A DNA stretch of 12,453 nucleotides from contig DAOVTC010000006.1 in NCBI GenBank assembly GCA_030633285.1, forward strand, positions 1 to 12,453, read 5' to 3'. Shown here piece after piece: positions 1-7,487 of the stretch. The stretch's first letter is position 1. Each line of letters starts with the position of its first letter. The DNA comes from Flavobacteriaceae bacterium. GTDB lineage: Bacteria; Bacteroidota; Bacteroidia; Flavobacteriales; Flavobacteriaceae. Made by a program: the position numbers and the translations under genes. The notes under the pieces are model-generated. The model made no database searches and was not told the DNA's origin. It saw only the letters and a list, made by a program, of their open reading frames with translations.

Positions 1-411
1 CATGATGTTCTTATTGTATTATCAATTTTCTCAATATTCCAAAATTTATTACCATTTGACATGGAAATTGGACAATCATTTATCGCAGCAATTCTAACAG
101 TTGTTGGTTACTCATTAAATGATACAGTAGTTATTTTTGATAGAATTAGAGAGTTTGCTAACAAGCATACATCATGGCCTTTTAACCGTATAGTAAATTC
201 TGCATTAAGCAGTACCTTAGGTAGAACTGTTAATACTTCTCTTACTACTTTAATTGTATTGTTAGCAATATTTTTATTTGGAGGTGATTCAATTAAAGGG
301 TTTATGTTTGCGCTAATTATTGGTGTAATAGTTGGTACATACTCTTCATTATTTATTGCATCACCAATTATGTATGACACAACAGTTAAATTAGATAAGA
401 AAAAGGCATAA
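1..411 (+). CDS. secDF: Protein translocase SecDF, C-terminal (SecF) end, 5'-truncated
   Basis: This is the last 136 residues of a SecF-type translocon accessory subunit. The reading frame is open from base 1, so the Met at base 61 is internal and not a start. The diagnostic SecF signature GYSLNDTVVIFDRIRE lies at partial residues 36-51. It is followed by two long hydrophobic segments (about residues 80-97 and 99-117) and a short lysine-rich cytoplasmic tail. SecD and SecF use the proton-motive force to pull secreted proteins through SecYEG on the outer face of the inner membrane. In Bacteroidota the two are normally fused into one chain of roughly 1000 residues, hence the secDF symbol. The fusion itself cannot be seen here because the SecD part lies upstream of the window. 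The gene is followed at once by a strong hairpin terminator. Family assignment is firm; fused versus separate is inference. Confidence 0.93.
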   Translation, partial: HDVLIVLSIFSIFQNLLPFDMEIGQSFIAAILTVVGYSLNDTVVIFDRIREFANKHTSWPFNRIVNSALSSTLGRTVNTSLTTLIVLLAIFLFGGDSIKGFMFALIIGVIVGTYSSLFIASPIMYDTTVKLDKKKA

Positions 412-427
412 AAATAATAAAGTAATT

Positions 428-476
428 ATAAAACAAAACCTTTCAAGTTTTCTTAACCTGAAAGGTTTTGTTTTAT
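428..476 (+). terminator. Strong Rho-independent terminator after secDF
   Basis: An uninterrupted inverted repeat pairs bases 428-445 with 459-476 (18 bp) around a 13-base loop. Its core is AACCTTTCA / TGAAAGGTT, and its outer part is A-rich on the left and T-rich on the right, giving TTTT at 471-474. The shape is that of an intrinsic terminator for the plus-strand secDF transcript. Because the left arm begins with A residues, it could also work on the minus strand, but no minus-strand gene reads into it. Confidence 0.85.
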
Positions 477-495
477 TTAAATTACTGTAAATTTG
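466..495 (+). promoter_or_regulatory. Bacteroidota-type promoter for hpt
   Basis: TAAATTTG at 488-495 matches the TAnnTTTG -7 element exactly. TTTTG at 466-470 supplies a -33 TTG with 17 bases between the two elements. The hpt ATG lies 28 bases downstream of the -7 element. The -33 element sits inside the 3' arm of the secDF terminator stem. Confidence 0.6.
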
Positions 496-523
496 CATTT
501 TTTAATTATATTTAAATATTAAA

Positions 524-1069
524 ATGAGCACAATAAAACTTCACGATAAATATTTTACACCTTACATTAGTAAAAAAAATATTGCCAAATATGTTCAATA
601 TTTAGCGAATATAGTTGCTGATGATATTGGGAAAGATGAAGTACCCATCTTTATAGGAATTCTAAACGGCTCGTTTATGTTTGCCGCTGATTTTGTAAGA
701 GAATACCCTCATAATTGCCATATTACATTTGTAAAATTAGCATCTTATGAAGGAACTAATTCAACAGGGAAAATAAAACAGTTGGTTGGCCTAAATGAAG
801 ATTTGGAAGGCAAAACAGTTGTGATTTTAGAAGATATTATTGATACCGGCAATACACTCTCAGAAATTTATAAGATTTTTAAAAATAAAAATGTAAAAAA
901 TTTAAAAATAGCTACTCTATTTTTTAAACCTGACGTATTTCGTAAAAGTTTACCTATTGATTATATAGGAAAATCCATTGAAGATAAATTTATTGTAGGA
1001 TACGGATTAGATTATGATGGATTAGGAAGAAACTTACCAGATATTTATCAATTAAAAGAAAAAGAGTAA
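524..1069 (+). CDS. hpt: Hypoxanthine phosphoribosyltransferase
   Basis: This 181-residue cytoplasmic enzyme transfers the phosphoribosyl group of PRPP to hypoxanthine, and usually guanine, for purine salvage. The PRPP-binding loop VVILEDIIDTGNTL at residues 99-112 is the type I phosphoribosyltransferase signature. An N-terminal FIGILNGSFMF segment (43-53) and a C-terminal VGYGLDYDGLGRN segment (158-170), which carries the aspartate region that contacts the purine ring in HPRTs, fit the family. The length is normal for bacterial Hpt. The ATG is well placed behind the promoter at 466-495, and no Shine-Dalgarno sequence is seen, as is usual in this phylum. It is followed 50 bases later by adk, another purine-nucleotide enzyme, and then obg. 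Other 6-oxopurine phosphoribosyltransferases (Gpt, XPRT) are less likely given the sequence order of these motifs. Confidence 0.95.
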   Translation: MSTIKLHDKYFTPYISKKNIAKYVQYLANIVADDIGKDEVPIFIGILNGSFMFAADFVREYPHNCHITFVKLASYEGTNSTGKIKQLVGLNEDLEGKTVVILEDIIDTGNTLSEIYKIFKNKNVKNLKIATLFFKPDVFRKSLPIDYIGKSIEDKFIVGYGLDYDGLGRNLPDIYQLKEKE

Positions 1070-1090
1070 AAAAATAAATAACATTTCTTG

Positions 1091-1098
1091 TATTTTTG
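1091..1098 (+). promoter_or_regulatory. Possible -7 promoter element upstream of adk
   Basis: TATTTTTG fits TAnnTTTG exactly and ends 21 bases before the adk ATG. No TTG is seen at the expected -33 position, so this is a weak promoter call. In sequence this AT-rich, chance matches occur; adk could simply be co-transcribed with hpt. Confidence 0.35.
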
Positions 1099-1119
1099 TA
1101 AAGATTAAAAACAAATCAA

Positions 1120-1692
1120 ATGAAAAATATAGTTTTATTTGGCTCTCCTGGTGTAGGTAAAGGCACACAAGCCGGAATATTAAAAAAACATTACAATTTA
1201 GTACATATTTCTACAGGTGATCTTTTTAGATACAATATAAAAAATGAAACTGAATTGGGTAAATTAGCTAAATCATTTATGGATAAGGGTAATCTGGTAC
1301 CAGATGATGTTACCATTAACATGTTAAAAGCTGAAGTAAATAAAAACCCCAATGCTAATGGATTTATATTTGATGGTTTTCCTAGAACAGAATCTCAAGC
1401 AATATCTTTGGATTCATTTTTAAATGAAAAAGAGGAAACAATAAATGGAATGGTTGCTTTAGAAGTACCAGAAAATTTATTGGTTGAGCGCATATTAAAA
1501 AGAGGAGAAACCAGTGGCAGGCCTGATGATCAAGATGAAAAGAAAATCAGACATCGATTTAATGAATATAAAACAAAAACTGCTATTTTACAAGAATATT
1601 ACCAAAACCAAAATAAATATTTTGGTGTAAATGGTGTAGGGTCTATAGAAGAAATTACACAACGTTTAAAAGAAGTAATTGATAGTTTATAA
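1120..1692 (+). CDS. adk: Adenylate kinase
   Basis: This 190-residue cytoplasmic enzyme interconverts ATP + AMP and 2 ADP. The P-loop GSPGVGKGT is at residues 8-16. The AMP-binding region includes STGDLFR (31-37), and FDGFPRT (84-90) is the adenylate kinase signature. RGETSGRPDD (128-137) is followed by the conserved RHRFNEY segment (144-150). The LID is the short form: there is no long insertion and there are no zinc-binding cysteines between about residues 132 and 140. The length matches the short-LID adenylate kinases common in Bacteroidota. The gene lies between hpt and obg on the same strand, with gaps of 50 and 65 bases, so a shared transcript is plausible. No oddities were seen. Confidence 0.97.
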   Translation: MKNIVLFGSPGVGKGTQAGILKKHYNLVHISTGDLFRYNIKNETELGKLAKSFMDKGNLVPDDVTINMLKAEVNKNPNANGFIFDGFPRTESQAISLDSFLNEKEETINGMVALEVPENLLVERILKRGETSGRPDDQDEKKIRHRFNEYKTKTAILQEYYQNQNKYFGVNGVGSIEEITQRLKEVIDSL

Positions 1693-1757
1693 AATTAAAG
1701 AATCCAATAATTTTAAATTATAATTAGAATCATTCTCAAACTTTTTGGATAAAAATC

Positions 1758-2750
1758 ATGACTGAAGGAAATTTTGTTGACTATATTAAAATTTGGGCAG
1801 CTTCTGGAAACGGAGGAAAAGGGTCTGTACACTTACATCGCGAAAAATATATAAGTAAAGGTGGACCTGATGGCGGTGATGGTGGACGTGGAGGGCATGT
1901 TATTTTACGTGCTAGCAAAAATATGTGGACTCTCTTTCATCTCAAATTTAAAAAGCATTTTAAAGCAGAGCATGGTGGAGCAGGTAGTAAAAATCGCAGT
2001 ACAGGAAAAGATGGCAAAGATGTGTATATCGATGTTCCACTTGGAACAATTATTCGAGATGCTGAGACTCAGGAAATACTTTATGAAATAACTCAGGATA
2101 AAGAAGAAATAATTCTTGCCGAAGGTGGTATGGGAGGAAGAGGAAACTGGCATTTCAAATCATCAACTAATCAAACTCCCAGATATGCCCAACCCGGAAT
2201 AGAGGGATCTGAAGGCTGGTATCAATTAGAATTAAAATTATTAGCAGATGTTGGTTTAGTTGGTTTTCCAAATGCAGGTAAATCAACTCTTTTATCAGTA
2301 ATTACCTCTGCAAAACCTAAAATTGCAGATTATGCTTTTACAACTTTAAAACCTAATTTAGGTATTGTTGATTACAGAGATTTTAAGAGTTTTGTGGTTG
2401 CCGATATTCCTGGAATTATTGAAGGCGCAGCAGAAGGCAAAGGATTAGGTCATAGGTTTTTACGACATATTGAGCGTAACTCTACTTTACTATTTTTAAT
2501 TCCTGCTGATAGTGATGATATTCAAAAAGAATATGATGTACTGCTTAATGAACTCAAAAAACACAATCCTGAATTATTAGATAAAGATCGCTTGTTAGCA
2601 ATTTCAAAATCAGATATGATAGATGATGAATTAAAAGAAGAAATTGAAAAAGAACTTCCTAAAGACATTCCACATATTTTTATATCATCATTGGCACAAA
2701 CTGGCTTAACTGAATTAAAAGATAAGCTATGGAAAATGCTAAATTCTTAA
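1758..2750 (+). CDS. obg: GTPase Obg (CgtA)
   Basis: This is a 330-residue GTPase needed for large ribosomal subunit assembly and linked to stress and growth control. The glycine-rich Obg fold occupies residues 1-160, with runs such as [13 protein letters not shown] (35-47), [14 protein letters not shown] (73-86) and EGGMGGRGN (122-130). The G domain follows: G1 GFPNAGKST (169-177), a switch I region YAFTTLKPN (192-200), G3 ADIPG (215-219), and SKSD (283-286) as the G4 (NKxD-like) motif. ISSLAQTGL (309-317) is the G5 region. The protein ends soon after the G domain, so it lacks the C-terminal OCT extension of Gram-positive Obg; this is normal outside Firmicutes. Its 3' end faces the nitrilase gene of the opposite strand across 51 bases with no clear hairpin. 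Confidence 0.97.
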   Translation: MTEGNFVDYIKIWAASGNGGKGSVHLHREKYISKGGPDGGDGGRGGHVILRASKNMWTLFHLKFKKHFKAEHGGAGSKNRSTGKDGKDVYIDVPLGTIIRDAETQEILYEITQDKEEIILAEGGMGGRGNWHFKSSTNQTPRYAQPGIEGSEGWYQLELKLLADVGLVGFPNAGKSTLLSVITSAKPKIADYAFTTLKPNLGIVDYRDFKSFVVADIPGIIEGAAEGKGLGHRFLRHIERNSTLLFLIPADSDDIQKEYDVLLNELKKHNPELLDKDRLLAISKSDMIDDELKEEIEKELPKDIPHIFISSLAQTGLTELKDKLWKMLNS

Positions 2751-2801
2751 TTTCATTAAAATATTTTGCTATTTATTTTATTGTCTAATCCACGTTTAAA
2801 G

Positions 2802-3917
2802 TTAAATTTCAACATTAAAAATTACTGGTTTATCTGTTAAAGGAACGGATTCTATTTTATTATTTCTATAAATAAACGAGCTCCCATCTGTGCCTAAATC
2901 CCAAATATTTCCTCTTAAAAAAACAGTTATTCCTGTTTTAATATTTGTGTTTTCAATACGCCTTATAGTATATTTATGCCATGCTTCCCCAAGTGTAAGA
3001 TTATTAATATCCTCTTTATTAATTTCTTCGGGATTTTCTGAACCGTTATATCCATGCCATTTCATAACCCAAATTCCGTACCCCGTAGAATAAGAAGGAG
3101 CTATGATTGTATTAGCATTATCTTTATCTAATTCTTCATAAATATCACCATGCCAAGCATCTGCGCAAATTACAATTCCCAAATTTCCCGTAGTAGTACG
3201 ATAAGTTGGTAATGGTTCTTCATTTTTTACACAAAAAGGCAATTCTGTACTTATGGGATATCTCTTTTTCACTAGTTCTGGTTCAATTTCACCATCTGGT
3301 TTAAATATGGCCGTCATATTAAAAATTGGACCTTTATTTATCACTAATTTCTTTTCCTTTATGGATGGATTTGGCAAAAATATAGAACCCGCAACGATAT
3401 TTACCTGATACTTCTTTGCTAGTTTTGAATAAACAAATTGATAAATATTAGCCATTTGCTTTGCTTTCATTTGAAATACAGCATCTGTAACTTTATCCGA
3501 TGCTTCTGAATTGAAATAATAAGTTAAAAACCCAAGTAAATTTGCTAAAACAACATACTTCATAGCATCGTCAATTTTTGTTGCAGTATAAATCGATTTC
3601 TTTTCATTTGCGGCTACCAACCATGATGCAATATGCTCAGGAAAAACAACAGTTGTATTTTTATTGAACCAACTCTTCTTTTGCGCTTCTTCCATATAGA
3701 AATCCATTTTTTTATAAAATGTATTTTTATTTTGATAGTCTAGGTTGGTCATAAAAGGCTGTATTCCTACAATATTTGCTGTAGTAGAATCTTTTTTAAA
3801 AACCGGAAAATATTCAATAGGTTTATAAGCATTTACAACTATTTCATTTCTTCCTGATTTAGTCCAAAAAATATAGATAATTATTACTACACCCAGTACA
3901 ACTAAAACTTTTTTCAT
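2802..3917 (-). CDS. Membrane-anchored carbon-nitrogen hydrolase (nitrilase superfamily)
   Basis: This 371-residue protein has the nitrilase-superfamily catalytic triad: Glu94 in VVFPEHIAS, Lys217 or Lys218 in ELVKKRYPIS, and Cys251 in LGIVICADAWHGDIY. Such enzymes hydrolyse or transfer non-peptide C-N bonds such as amides, nitriles or N-acyl groups; the substrate here is unknown. Residues 1-18 are two lysines followed by an unbroken hydrophobic stretch, so the enzyme is probably an inner-membrane signal-anchored protein, or an exported one, acting on the periplasmic side. A further hydrophobic patch lies at about residues 121-135. There is no multi-helix domain like that of the Lnt lipoprotein acyltransferase. 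Its ATG overlaps the stop of the upstream C69 gene as ATGA (3914-3917), implying translational coupling. It is the last gene of the minus-strand cluster that begins at 7616. Confidence 0.85.
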   Translation of the reverse strand: MKKVLVVLGVVIIIYIFWTKSGRNEIVVNAYKPIEYFPVFKKDSTTANIVGIQPFMTNLDYQNKNTFYKKMDFYMEEAQKKSWFNKNTTVVFPEHIASWLVAANEKKSIYTATKIDDAMKYVVLANLLGFLTYYFNSEASDKVTDAVFQMKAKQMANIYQFVYSKLAKKYQVNIVAGSIFLPNPSIKEKKLVINKGPIFNMTAIFKPDGEIEPELVKKRYPISTELPFCVKNEEPLPTYRTTTGNLGIVICADAWHGDIYEELDKDNANTIIAPSYSTGYGIWVMKWHGYNGSENPEEINKEDINNLTLGEAWHKYTIRRIENTNIKTGITVFLRGNIWDLGTDGSSFIYRNNKIESVPLTDKPVIFNVEI

Positions 3918-5227
3918 AATGGTAATTTTACTTTTTTATTTAACTTTTTCCAATAATATTTATACAGAACATTTGGGGCATCTATAATTTCTATATTTCC
4001 AACTTCCTCAATCCATTTATCTATCAATTGGAAATGATTTTCAAAAGCAGCTTTTGAAATCTCTATTCCTTTTTTATTTTTTTTATATACCGAATCCAAT
4101 AATAATTCTTCTGCATTATTCCTTTCATCTTTAATATATTTTATGCGGTTTTGAAAATTTTTTATAACCTCTCGATGTAATAGTTCATGTTTCCACCAAA
4201 AAGAATTTATGTCAAATTTTACATCAGGCTTTGATCCTAAATCAGGCAAAACTATATTATCAAACCAAAGCGGTTTAAACATTGAAATACATGGTGCCGA
4301 AGTAGCTGTAACCCAAACTGTTGTGTTTTTTTTAGTTAAATGAACTATCATAGATCCAGTAGTTTGAGATGCATTTCGAGTAATCAAATTACCGGCATGT
4401 GCACAAATAGTATTTCCTAACAAAGGTTTTGAAGGTTGAAAATTTTCAGAATTATGATCTCGCAAATGTTCTATTGCTGATTTAATACTAATTTTTTGAT
4501 AATTGTTTTTTAAGATTTCAATAGCACGATTTTGACGTTTTTTACATGCTGAAAATGTTGTGTATAAAAAATCTGAAAAAGCATAAGCAAAATTAAATTC
4601 ATCTTTAACCCAGCCTTTTTTATAAGCATATGATATGGTATCAGGATGAATTTCATCGTAATCAGATCCAATGGTTAATCCGTTACTTATAGCATAATAA
4701 TTTTCAACTTTTTTAGTTGCCCAAAATTTACCTGCAGTTTCTAAAACCCATGCTTCATTTTTATCGGCAATCAAAAAACTATTGTGATATGTAAAATTTT
4801 TATCCTCATATCCACAAAGTCCTCCTTGACCGTGTTGTTGTAACAAATCTATGATTATTTGTTTGGCAGCTTTCGCAGAATCAGATCGTTCTAAAGCCAA
4901 ACGCAATAAATCCATTCCGGTTAAAACTCCTGTTTTATTAACTTCTAATTTGGTAAAAACTGCTTCATTTCCAATTACCACACCTTTTTCGTTAACTCCC
5001 ATTTCAGCTCCCCACATCCAAAAAGGCCGGCTTATCAAAACTCCATAGGTTTTTTCAACTTGTGGAATTTCAATATATGTACATTTTAAATTTTCATCCT
5101 TTTTATAATCTTTTTGCTGATGATACTCTAAACTTTGCGCTTCATTAGCTTCACGATCACTATTTTTTCCAAAAATAACTGATCCGTCAGATGTAGCTTG
5201 AGGCATAGCAATAAAAGTATCACACAT
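3914..5227 (-). CDS. Secernin-like C69-family Ntn-hydrolase
   Basis: This 437-residue protein starts MCDTFIAMPQATSDGSVIFG, the hallmark of secernin-like peptidase C69 proteins. Removal of Met1 would expose Cys2 as the N-terminal nucleophile. GKNSDREANEAQS (20-32) follows, as in secernins. Family members include dipeptidases and acyl/amide hydrolases, and the natural substrate of secernins is poorly known. Further family-like segments are the NTICAHAG, TTGSMIVHL and WVTATSAPCISMFKPLWF motifs in the central third. There is no signal peptide, and one would be incompatible with Cys2 as nucleophile, so the enzyme is predicted to be cytoplasmic. The start is fixed by this Cys2 requirement. It follows the kinase-like gene by 39 bases and overlaps the nitrilase by 4. 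The family call is firm; dipeptidase versus acylase activity cannot be decided. Confidence 0.88.
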   Translation of the reverse strand: MCDTFIAMPQATSDGSVIFGKNSDREANEAQSLEYHQQKDYKKDENLKCTYIEIPQVEKTYGVLISRPFWMWGAEMGVNEKGVVIGNEAVFTKLEVNKTGVLTGMDLLRLALERSDSAKAAKQIIIDLLQQHGQGGLCGYEDKNFTYHNSFLIADKNEAWVLETAGKFWATKKVENYYAISNGLTIGSDYDEIHPDTISYAYKKGWVKDEFNFAYAFSDFLYTTFSACKKRQNRAIEILKNNYQKISIKSAIEHLRDHNSENFQPSKPLLGNTICAHAGNLITRNASQTTGSMIVHLTKKNTTVWVTATSAPCISMFKPLWFDNIVLPDLGSKPDVKFDINSFWWKHELLHREVIKNFQNRIKYIKDERNNAEELLLDSVYKKNKKGIEISKAAFENHFQLIDKWIEEVGNIEIIDAPNVLYKYYWKKLNKKVKLPL

Positions 5228-5266
5228 AATTTTTAATCTTGTAACCCTAAGTAAAGGATTATGAAA

Positions 5267-6178
5267 TTATCGTTTAATTTTACCGGGTAATATAAATTCG
5301 TACTGTTTTCTAAAAATATTTGTAGTTAACCATCTATCCATTTTTCTTAATCCTAAAAATAATTGCCAAATAATTTTATCATTTTGATAGTATTTATCTA
5401 CTTCTTTTAATGAAATTTTTTCTACACCTTCAGGTAACAATTCATTTGCAATTTTCATTGCTTCGGAAATTAAATCTTCTTTTTGTTCTTTATATAAATT
5501 GGCAATTAAATCCAAATAAACTTGGTGAATATCATAATAACGATCCATCACTTCTTGTAAAAAGAAACTTCTGATCATCCAGCGCAATGCTCTTGGAGTA
5601 CTATTTAACAAAAGCTCGGGATTCATTTGTTCTTTATCTTTAATTTTAAAAAGAGGTGTACTGGTGTCAAAGTACAATAACTTATCATTAACCATCGCCC
5701 AATTTGATATTTGTCCGTCAATTGACAATGCAACATTTGATTTATTTTGAATATTAAAATGGGTTATTTTATTTATTTCTAAAAAAATATTTTTTAACAT
5801 TTTTAATGAATCTTCTTTACTAAGTGAGTGTAGTTTATTTTGACATAAATTTTCTTTATTAAATGCCTCTTGAGCTATATACAACACAACTTTTTTTGAA
5901 GAAACTATATAAATTAAATCATTAGGTAAACTTAAACCTGCTTTTTTTAGATAAGCTGTATAATTATTGTATTTATCAGAATATATTTCAGCATCATCCC
6001 TTGTAATAAACAAAGACAACCGTTTGAATACCCAATCATTATATGGACTTATTTTAAATATTGAGGAAATTTCACCATAACCTACAATTTTGGCAGGAAT
6101 AACAGATTTATCCGGGAATTGCGGATTTAATCCTTTTTCAAATTCTGTCAAAAACTCTTCCGTAATTTTTTTAATCAT
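5267..6178 (-). CDS. Uncharacterised protein with kinase-like (APH-type) fold landmarks
   Basis: I do not firmly recognise this 303-residue protein; it resembles an uncharacterised family (possibly DUF6206). Kinase-fold landmarks can be traced in order. A glycine-containing turn GYGEISSIF (33-41) is followed by DWVFKRL (48-54), where Lys52 could be the ATP-binding lysine. SIDGQISNW (152-160) has Asp154 and Asn159 spaced as in a catalytic loop, and LLYFDTSTP (167-175) has Asp171 in a DFG-like metal position, as in aminoglycoside/choline-type phosphotransferases. The C-terminal third is helical and basic (about 30 K/R residues) and has no membrane segment. It starts 1 base after the aminotransferase stop, so the two are almost certainly co-translated. 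A small-molecule kinase acting with the PLP enzyme is a plausible inference; a catalytically dead regulator is the alternative. Confidence 0.6.
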   Translation of the reverse strand: MIKKITEEFLTEFEKGLNPQFPDKSVIPAKIVGYGEISSIFKISPYNDWVFKRLSLFITRDDAEIYSDKYNNYTAYLKKAGLSLPNDLIYIVSSKKVVLYIAQEAFNKENLCQNKLHSLSKEDSLKMLKNIFLEINKITHFNIQNKSNVALSIDGQISNWAMVNDKLLYFDTSTPLFKIKDKEQMNPELLLNSTPRALRWMIRSFFLQEVMDRYYDIHQVYLDLIANLYKEQKEDLISEAMKIANELLPEGVEKISLKEVDKYYQNDKIIWQLFLGLRKMDRWLTTNIFRKQYEFILPGKIKR

Positions 6179-6179
6179 A

Positions 6180-7484
6180 CTAAAATATTGAAGAAATATT
6201 TTCTTTTAATTTTATAATCGGATGTAATATTTTTGCATCTTTTATTGCTTTTTCCAATTGTTTTATAACAAACTTCATGTCTTTTTTTTCCATAATTAAT
6301 GGCGGTAAAAATTGTACAACTGATGTGTCATTATTGGCATAAATAATCAATAAGTCATTATCATAAGCCGTTTTAGTCAACACCGGCCCTGCTAATTCAT
6401 CTTTCAATTCTAAGCCTATCATCAAACCTTTTCTTCTAATTCCTTTTAAAAAACTACTGTGTTTTTGTTGCAATTTTTCCAATTCTTTTTGAAATGATTC
6501 TGATAATAAATTTACATTTTCTAAAAATTTAGAATCTGATGAGATCTCTAAAACTTTTTTGGCAACAACACTTCCCAATTCTGCTCCCCCAGAAGTTGAA
6601 ATATGAATAAATGGATCATCATGAAATACAGATTCCAGTTTTTTATCAATTACCGTAGCACTCATAGGATAAATACCACCCGAAAGACCTTTTGCTAAAA
6701 CTACCATATCAGGAATTACATCAAAATGTTCAAAAGCCCATAATTTTCCAGTTCTACCTAAACCTGTCTGAACTTCATCTAAAATCAGCAAAACACCATT
6801 TTTTTTACAGGCTTTTTTAATTTCTTTTAAATAATTATCTTTTGGTAAAGGCATTCCTAAAGTTGCCGGAATTGTTTCTAATATCACTGCAGCAACATCA
6901 TTTTGTAAAACACTAAGCATAGCTTCCAAATCATTAAAAGGAACTTGAATAAAATTAGGAGAATCTAACAAAAATGGGTTGCGATATTTTGCATCACCAG
7001 TTTGAATTGAAAGCCCTGTATGACCATGATATCCTCCATAAGCTGAAATAATTTTTTTACGTTTGGTAAAACTTCTCGCAACTTTTATGGCAAGATCCAT
7101 TGCTTCTCCTCCACTGACACCAAAAATTGTATAATCTAAATCTCCCGGCATTAATTCGGCTATTTTCACTGCCAATTCTGCTCTTGTTTTACTTATTAAA
7201 TGGTGATTACCTATGTCGTAATAATCTAATTGTTCTTTTAACAAAGCAATAATTTCTTTGTTTCTATGACCTAAATTGAAAACACCTCCATTTGAATGTA
7301 AGTTAAAAAGTTTTTTCTTTCCATCAATATCATACAACCAAGGACCTTCACGAAATCCCATAACAAAATCCATCTTGTATTTCTTAAAAAAATCAACTTT
7401 ACCTGAAGAAACATGATTTTTGAATAAATTAATTACTCTCTTTTTCTCATCTGAAGATTTATCTTTATTGAAAAAAACACCCAT
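6180..7484 (-). CDS. Class III PLP-dependent aminotransferase-family enzyme
   Basis: This 434-residue cytoplasmic enzyme belongs to fold type I, class III (the GABA/ornithine aminotransferase family, which also includes amine phospho-lyases). Visible landmarks are FGVSGGEAMDLAIKVAR (121-137, phosphate-binding region), YGGYHGHTG (149-157), ILDEVQTGLGRTG (234-246, with Asp236 contacting the pyridine nitrogen) and VLAKGLSGGIYP (262-273), where Lys265 is the Schiff-base lysine. Length is typical. The phosphate-loop motif reads GGEA rather than the usual SGTEA or SGAEA. An N-terminal extension of about 45 residues precedes the GPWLYDIDGKK strand. The ATG lies 3 bases after the stop of the 42-residue membrane peptide gene. 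The next gene encodes a kinase-like protein, and kinase plus class III enzyme pairs are known for phospho-lyase pathways (ethanolamine, hydroxylysine). Transaminase versus phospho-lyase cannot be settled from sequence. Confidence 0.88.
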   Translation of the reverse strand: MGVFFNKDKSSDEKKRVINLFKNHVSSGKVDFFKKYKMDFVMGFREGPWLYDIDGKKKLFNLHSNGGVFNLGHRNKEIIALLKEQLDYYDIGNHHLISKTRAELAVKIAELMPGDLDYTIFGVSGGEAMDLAIKVARSFTKRKKIISAYGGYHGHTGLSIQTGDAKYRNPFLLDSPNFIQVPFNDLEAMLSVLQNDVAAVILETIPATLGMPLPKDNYLKEIKKACKKNGVLLILDEVQTGLGRTGKLWAFEHFDVIPDMVVLAKGLSGGIYPMSATVIDKKLESVFHDDPFIHISTSGGAELGSVVAKKVLEISSDSKFLENVNLLSESFQKELEKLQQKHSSFLKGIRRKGLMIGLELKDELAGPVLTKTAYDNDLLIIYANNDTSVVQFLPPLIMEKKDMKFVIKQLEKAIKDAKILHPIIKLKENISSIF

Positions 7485-7487
7485 CTA

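Noticed and set aside
108..380. 90-codon minus-strand frame opposite secDF
   Set aside because: It lies entirely antisense to a strongly conserved SecF signature and shows no family features.
1861..2153. Two frames (plus 1861-2091, minus 1905-2153) inside obg
   Set aside because: Both are shadows of the glycine-rich Obg domain, whose own frame is unmistakable.
2890..3093. 67-codon plus-strand frame opposite the nitrilase C-terminus
   Set aside because: Antisense shadow with no promoter or family likeness; the nitrilase frame is continuous here.
4851..5048. 65-codon plus-strand frame opposite the C69 gene
   Set aside because: Antisense to the conserved N-terminal third of the C69 protein; no independent support.
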